Source: Candidatus Woesearchaeota archaeon UBA153
GTDB taxonomy: Archaea > Nanobdellota > Nanobdellia > Woesearchaeales > UBA525
Length of the DNA stretch: 19,850 nt
NCBI GenBank assembly: GCA_002503705.1
Contig: DASH01000083.1
Span: 1-19,850, forward strand
Direction: 5' to 3'
Part shown: in pieces, positions 12,646 through 19,850 of the stretch
How positions within the stretch are numbered: the first letter of the stretch is position 1
How the letters are laid out: every line of letters begins with the position of its first letter
Translations under genes and position numbers: made by a program
Notes under the pieces: model-generated
Told to the model about the DNA's origin: nothing
The model's database searches: none
Seen by the model: the letters and a program-made list of their open reading frames with translations, nothing else

Positions 12646-13575
12646 ATGCATTGCAAGCTTTGCCGTCAGGAGGCTGTCTACGCTCCGTTGAAGTTCTGCA
12701 AGGAGCACTTCTTGGCGTATTACGAGAAGAAGGTGCGGACGTACTTCGAGGGGACGATGGTGCGGAACGCGCGAGTCCTCGTCGCGGTGTCGGGCGGGAA
12801 GGACTCGAGCGCGCTCGCGGACGTCCTCGTGCGCGTCAAGGAGGATTTCGGCCTGGAGCTGGCCTTGTTCACGATTGACCTGAACATCCCGGACTACTCG
12901 AGCAAAGGCCTTGAAGTGACGAAACAGCTCGCGGAGCGCCTCTCACTGCCGCTCATCATCCACGACTTGAAGACGGAGAAGAAGATCATTCCTGACTTCT
13001 CAGGAGTGGAGAAGCCGTGCGGCGCGTGCGGCACGATTAAGCGCTACCTGCTGAACAAGGTCGCGGTCGAGAACGGCTTCGACTACTTAGCGACGGGCCA
13101 TAATCTCGACGACGAGTTCTACGTCGCCGTGCACAATCTCTTCCACCGTAGTGTCGACCAGCTCCGGCGACAAGAGAAGATTCTGCCGCCCCGGAAGGAG
13201 CTGAAGCTCGCCGGTCGCTTGAAGCCGCTCTACTATCTCACGGAGAAAGAGAACCGCCTCTACTGCCTGCTGCGCGAGATCCCGCATGACGTCGACGAGT
13301 GCCCGTACTCGGTCGACAACCCGCAGGTCAAGTTTAAAGAGGATTTCGCGTTCATCGAGCGCGACGAGAAGCGCAACTTGCTGAAGAGCTTGCGAGAATT
13401 GCAGCAGCCCGCGCCAGTCCTCGAGGAGGGCGTCGAAGGCGGCCAGTTGCACGCGTGCCCGTCCTGCGGCTTCCCGACGACGAGCAAGAACGACTGCACG
13501 TACTGCGGCCTCATGCACGGGATGAAAGCGAGGTCGTCGGGACGAAGGAGACGACAGGAAACTCACAGAAATTAA
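12646..13575 (+). CDS. TtuA/NcsA-type tRNA 2-thiolation enzyme (TIGR00269 family)
   Basis: The product has 309 residues. An N-terminal zinc site uses C3-x2-C6 and C18-x2-H21. The PP-loop SGGKDS (49-54) binds ATP. GHNLDDE (151-157) is the second ATP-binding motif. C125, C128 (KPCGAC) and C219 (DECP) match the three Cys that hold the catalytic Fe-S cluster in TtuA. A C-terminal zinc ribbon has C271, C274, C284 and C287. The enzyme adenylates a uridine (U54 in TtuA, U34 in NcsA/Ncs6) and inserts sulfur from a ubiquitin-like carrier. Which uridine is used cannot be told from this sequence. It is leaderless from the TATA box at 12616. Confidence 0.93.
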   Translation: MHCKLCRQEAVYAPLKFCKEHFLAYYEKKVRTYFEGTMVRNARVLVAVSGGKDSSALADVLVRVKEDFGLELALFTIDLNIPDYSSKGLEVTKQLAERLSLPLIIHDLKTEKKIIPDFSGVEKPCGACGTIKRYLLNKVAVENGFDYLATGHNLDDEFYVAVHNLFHRSVDQLRRQEKILPPRKELKLAGRLKPLYYLTEKENRLYCLLREIPHDVDECPYSVDNPQVKFKEDFAFIERDEKRNLLKSLRELQQPAPVLEEGVEGGQLHACPSCGFPTTSKNDCTYCGLMHGMKARSSGRRRRQETHRN

Positions 13576-13598
13576 TTGATAGTCAGTCTGGAAGAAAC

Positions 13599-13607
13599 AT
13601 TTATATC
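13599..13607 (+). promoter_or_regulatory. TATA box of the 105-residue gene
   Basis: ATTTATATC lies 22-30 nt before ATG 13629. This supports that ATG over the longer frame beginning at 13455, inside the thiolation gene. Confidence 0.65.
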
Positions 13608-13628
13608 TGCTCCTCGATTCCACAAGCC

Positions 13629-13946
13629 ATGTTAACAAAATTCGATGGTCTGGACTACCACTTCTATCTGAGTTCTTCAACGGGAGAAGTCGAAGCTTTG
13701 AAAGAGAAGCCCTTGGAGTCGCGTCTGATGGACTTCCAGGAGACGAAGTATCTCCAAAGGCAAGCCACTCTCCAAATGGGCGAGAACAAGAACCCTGAGG
13801 GCGCAGAGTTGCAGCTCGATGCGGACAATAATGTTATCGTGTTGCTCAATGCATTCGGATATGAGACGTTACGATGCACAGGAAAGATATTCACGACATA
13901 TCTGAAGACAGAGAACAAACTCCGAATACAAGTCAGGCCGTTCTGA
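13629..13946 (+). CDS. Small soluble protein of unknown function
   Basis: The product has 105 residues and no family is recognised. It has no signal peptide or membrane segment. It mixes charged and aromatic residues (FDGLDYHFYLSSSTGEVE at the start, GYETLRCTGKIFTTYLKT near the end) and contains one Cys. The C-terminal half looks like alternating beta strands. Codon choice is visibly more AT-rich than in the neighbouring genes, suggesting a recent arrival or a lineage-specific gene. The start is fixed by the TATA box 22-30 nt upstream. It is convergent with the small membrane protein gene downstream. Confidence 0.7.
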   Translation: MLTKFDGLDYHFYLSSSTGEVEALKEKPLESRLMDFQETKYLQRQATLQMGENKNPEGAELQLDADNNVIVLLNAFGYETLRCTGKIFTTYLKTENKLRIQVRPF

Positions 13947-13950
13947 CCAT

Positions 13951-13963
13951 AAGAAAAGAAACG
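13951..13963 (-). terminator. T-rich terminator of the 85-residue gene
   Basis: The minus strand reads CGTTTCTTTTCTT directly after the TAA stop at 13964-13966. Confidence 0.4.
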
Positions 13964-14221
13964 TTAATCATCAACATTGTCGGGCGGCAGCTTCTGAAAA
14001 TAGTCCTTCACAAGATCATACGTCGGCTCGGCCAAGTCATAGATAAGAAATCCTGCAGTCAGACCAAGTATCATCTCAACCGTCTGTTTGTCTTGCATCG
14101 CATCGAGGAGCGGCCGATGTCTCCAGAGTGACCCGCTCACGCTTGCGACACCATATGCAATGGAACAGGCCGTGAGCGTCCTGGTAACTTTGTCGGTCAG
14201 CGATGTCGTGTCATGTCGCAT
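13964..14221 (-). CDS. Small membrane protein of unknown function
   Basis: The product has 85 residues from ATG 14221, chosen because GGTGG lies 5 nt upstream; a GTG three codons earlier would sit inside that site. Two moderately hydrophobic segments (about 19-34, ACSIAYGVASVSGSLW, and 50-66, MILGLTAGFLIYDLAEP) could span the membrane as a hairpin. The C terminus is acidic (PPDNVDD). I do not recognise it. Base composition resembles the AT-richer 105-residue gene it faces rather than the GC-rich gene upstream. A TATA-like GGTAAAATC lies near 14249-14257 on the minus strand, inside the end of the upstream gene. Confidence 0.65.
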   Translation of the reverse strand: MRHDTTSLTDKVTRTLTACSIAYGVASVSGSLWRHRPLLDAMQDKQTVEMILGLTAGFLIYDLAEPTYDLVKDYFQKLPPDNVDD

Positions 14222-14253
14222 CAATACCACCTTCTCAATTGTCGAAAGAGATT

Positions 14254-14724
14254 TTACCGTCCTTTCGCGGCGTCGTTCATGCGTTTCGCCATCGTCTCGG
14301 CGCGGTCGCGCGGGACGGCAGCGAACCTGTCCAGCATGAAGACTGCGTTGTTCACCGCGCGCGTCGCGACATCTTCCGGGATGCCGGCGGCGGCGAAGCG
14401 CGTCTTGACCGCGACCGGGTCAGCCCCCTTGGAGAGCTCGACGGCGGCCTTCTTCTCGAGGCGGCCCGCGCTCACGACATACTTCTTCGTGAACGAGGCC
14501 TTCTCGACCGCGGTGAGCGCGTCAGCGTTCGTGCCGAGCGGCTTGACCGTAATCGCTTCCTCGTCCTCGTACTTGCGGATCTCGAGCGTCGTCTGGTCGA
14601 GGACCTTGACGTGACCGCTCATCTTGCGCAGCTGCACGAGGATGACGACGAGCAGGACGATGAGCAAGATCATCGCGACGAACATGATCTCAGCGACGGG
14701 CAGGTTGATTCCGAATGCGTACAT
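14254..14724 (-). CDS. Single-pass membrane protein with helical cytoplasmic tail
   Basis: The product has 156 residues. An N-terminal membrane helix (about 11-33, EIMFVAMILLIVLLVVILVQL) is followed by a charged, mainly helical tail. The C-terminal region (about 100-156) resembles a small helical bundle, with phrases such as AGIPEDVATRAVNNAVFMLDRF, but I cannot name a family. The start ATG has GAGGTGA 7 nt upstream. A TATA-like box on the minus strand at 14765-14772 suggests its own promoter, just after the stop of the giant surface protein. Their adjacency hints at a shared role in the cell envelope; this is not proven. Confidence 0.75.
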   Translation of the reverse strand: MYAFGINLPVAEIMFVAMILLIVLLVVILVQLRKMSGHVKVLDQTTLEIRKYEDEEAITVKPLGTNADALTAVEKASFTKKYVVSAGRLEKKAAVELSKGADPVAVKTRFAAAGIPEDVATRAVNNAVFMLDRFAAVPRDRAETMAKRMNDAAKGR

Positions 14725-14764
14725 TTTCCATTCACCTCGAGGGTTTTCTTGTTCTGTTGTGTGA

Positions 14765-14772
14765 AATATACT
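14765..14772 (-). promoter_or_regulatory. TATA-like box of the 156-residue gene
   Basis: On the minus strand GTATATTT lies about 41-48 nt before ATG 14724, allowing a leader of about 20 nt that carries GAGGTGA. Confidence 0.5.
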
Positions 14773-14780
14773 GAATATGA

Positions 14781-19817
<5,037 letters not shown>

Positions 19818-19842
19818 GCTGGAGCGTGGGGAAGCAGAATTG

Positions 19843-19850
19843 ATTTATAA
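19843..19850 (-). promoter_or_regulatory. TATA box of the giant surface protein gene
   Basis: On the minus strand TTATAAAT lies 26-33 nt before ATG 19817, leaderless spacing. The window ends at this box, so any factor B recognition element is outside view. Confidence 0.6.

Overview
The window looks archaeal. Most genes have a TATA-like box about 22-33 nt upstream of the start codon and no ribosome binding site (leaderless). The others have a GGTGG or GAGGTG Shine-Dalgarno 4-8 nt before the start. The single tRNA gene lacks an encoded CCA and carries a 37-nt intron at the archaeal 37/38 position. The tRNA thiolation enzyme, COG1361-like surface domains and MacB-type ABC genes also fit. Base composition is GC-rich. 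A DPANN lineage (Woesearchaeota-like) is my guess from the small, family-poor genes and the huge Cys/Asp-rich surface protein; no marker gene here proves it.

Layout. 1-1380: a membrane protein with an Ada-like zinc-binding tail, a strongly structured intergenic RNA candidate, and an intron-containing tRNA-Thr(CGU). 1373-4168: a secreted lipoprotein (minus), a rubrerythrin, and two multi-pass membrane proteins of unknown function. 4228-5788 (minus): a tight four-gene operon of a DUF4405-like membrane protein, a Cys-containing lipoprotein, a 41-residue CCCEC peptide and an ArsP/DUF318-type permease. This looks like an envelope metal or redox handling unit. 5870-7240 (minus): a MATE exporter.

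7241-7558 is a divergent regulatory region with a cluster of palindromes over the TATA boxes and a long hairpin-bearing leader. 7559-12586 is a plus-strand operon: PadR repressor, ABC ATPase, membrane-anchored beta-sandwich surface protein, and two tandem FtsX/MacB permeases. PadR probably controls this exporter and perhaps the divergent MATE pump. 12646-13575 is a TtuA/NcsA-type tRNA 2-thiolation enzyme.

13576-14250 is a more AT-rich patch with two small genes I do not recognise. 14254-14724 (minus) is a single-pass membrane protein. 14781-19817 (minus) is a 1678-residue secreted protein with MopE-like metal-binding motifs, a dockerin-like pair of calcium loops, about 20 cysteine-rich repeats, a poly-glycine hinge and two C-terminal beta-sandwich domains. 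It has its own leaderless promoter at the right edge.

The most unusual items are the giant repeat protein with its internal 546-bp duplication, the four-gene Cys/metal operon, the palindrome-rich PadR control region, and the candidate structured RNA at 759-939, which has competing helices.
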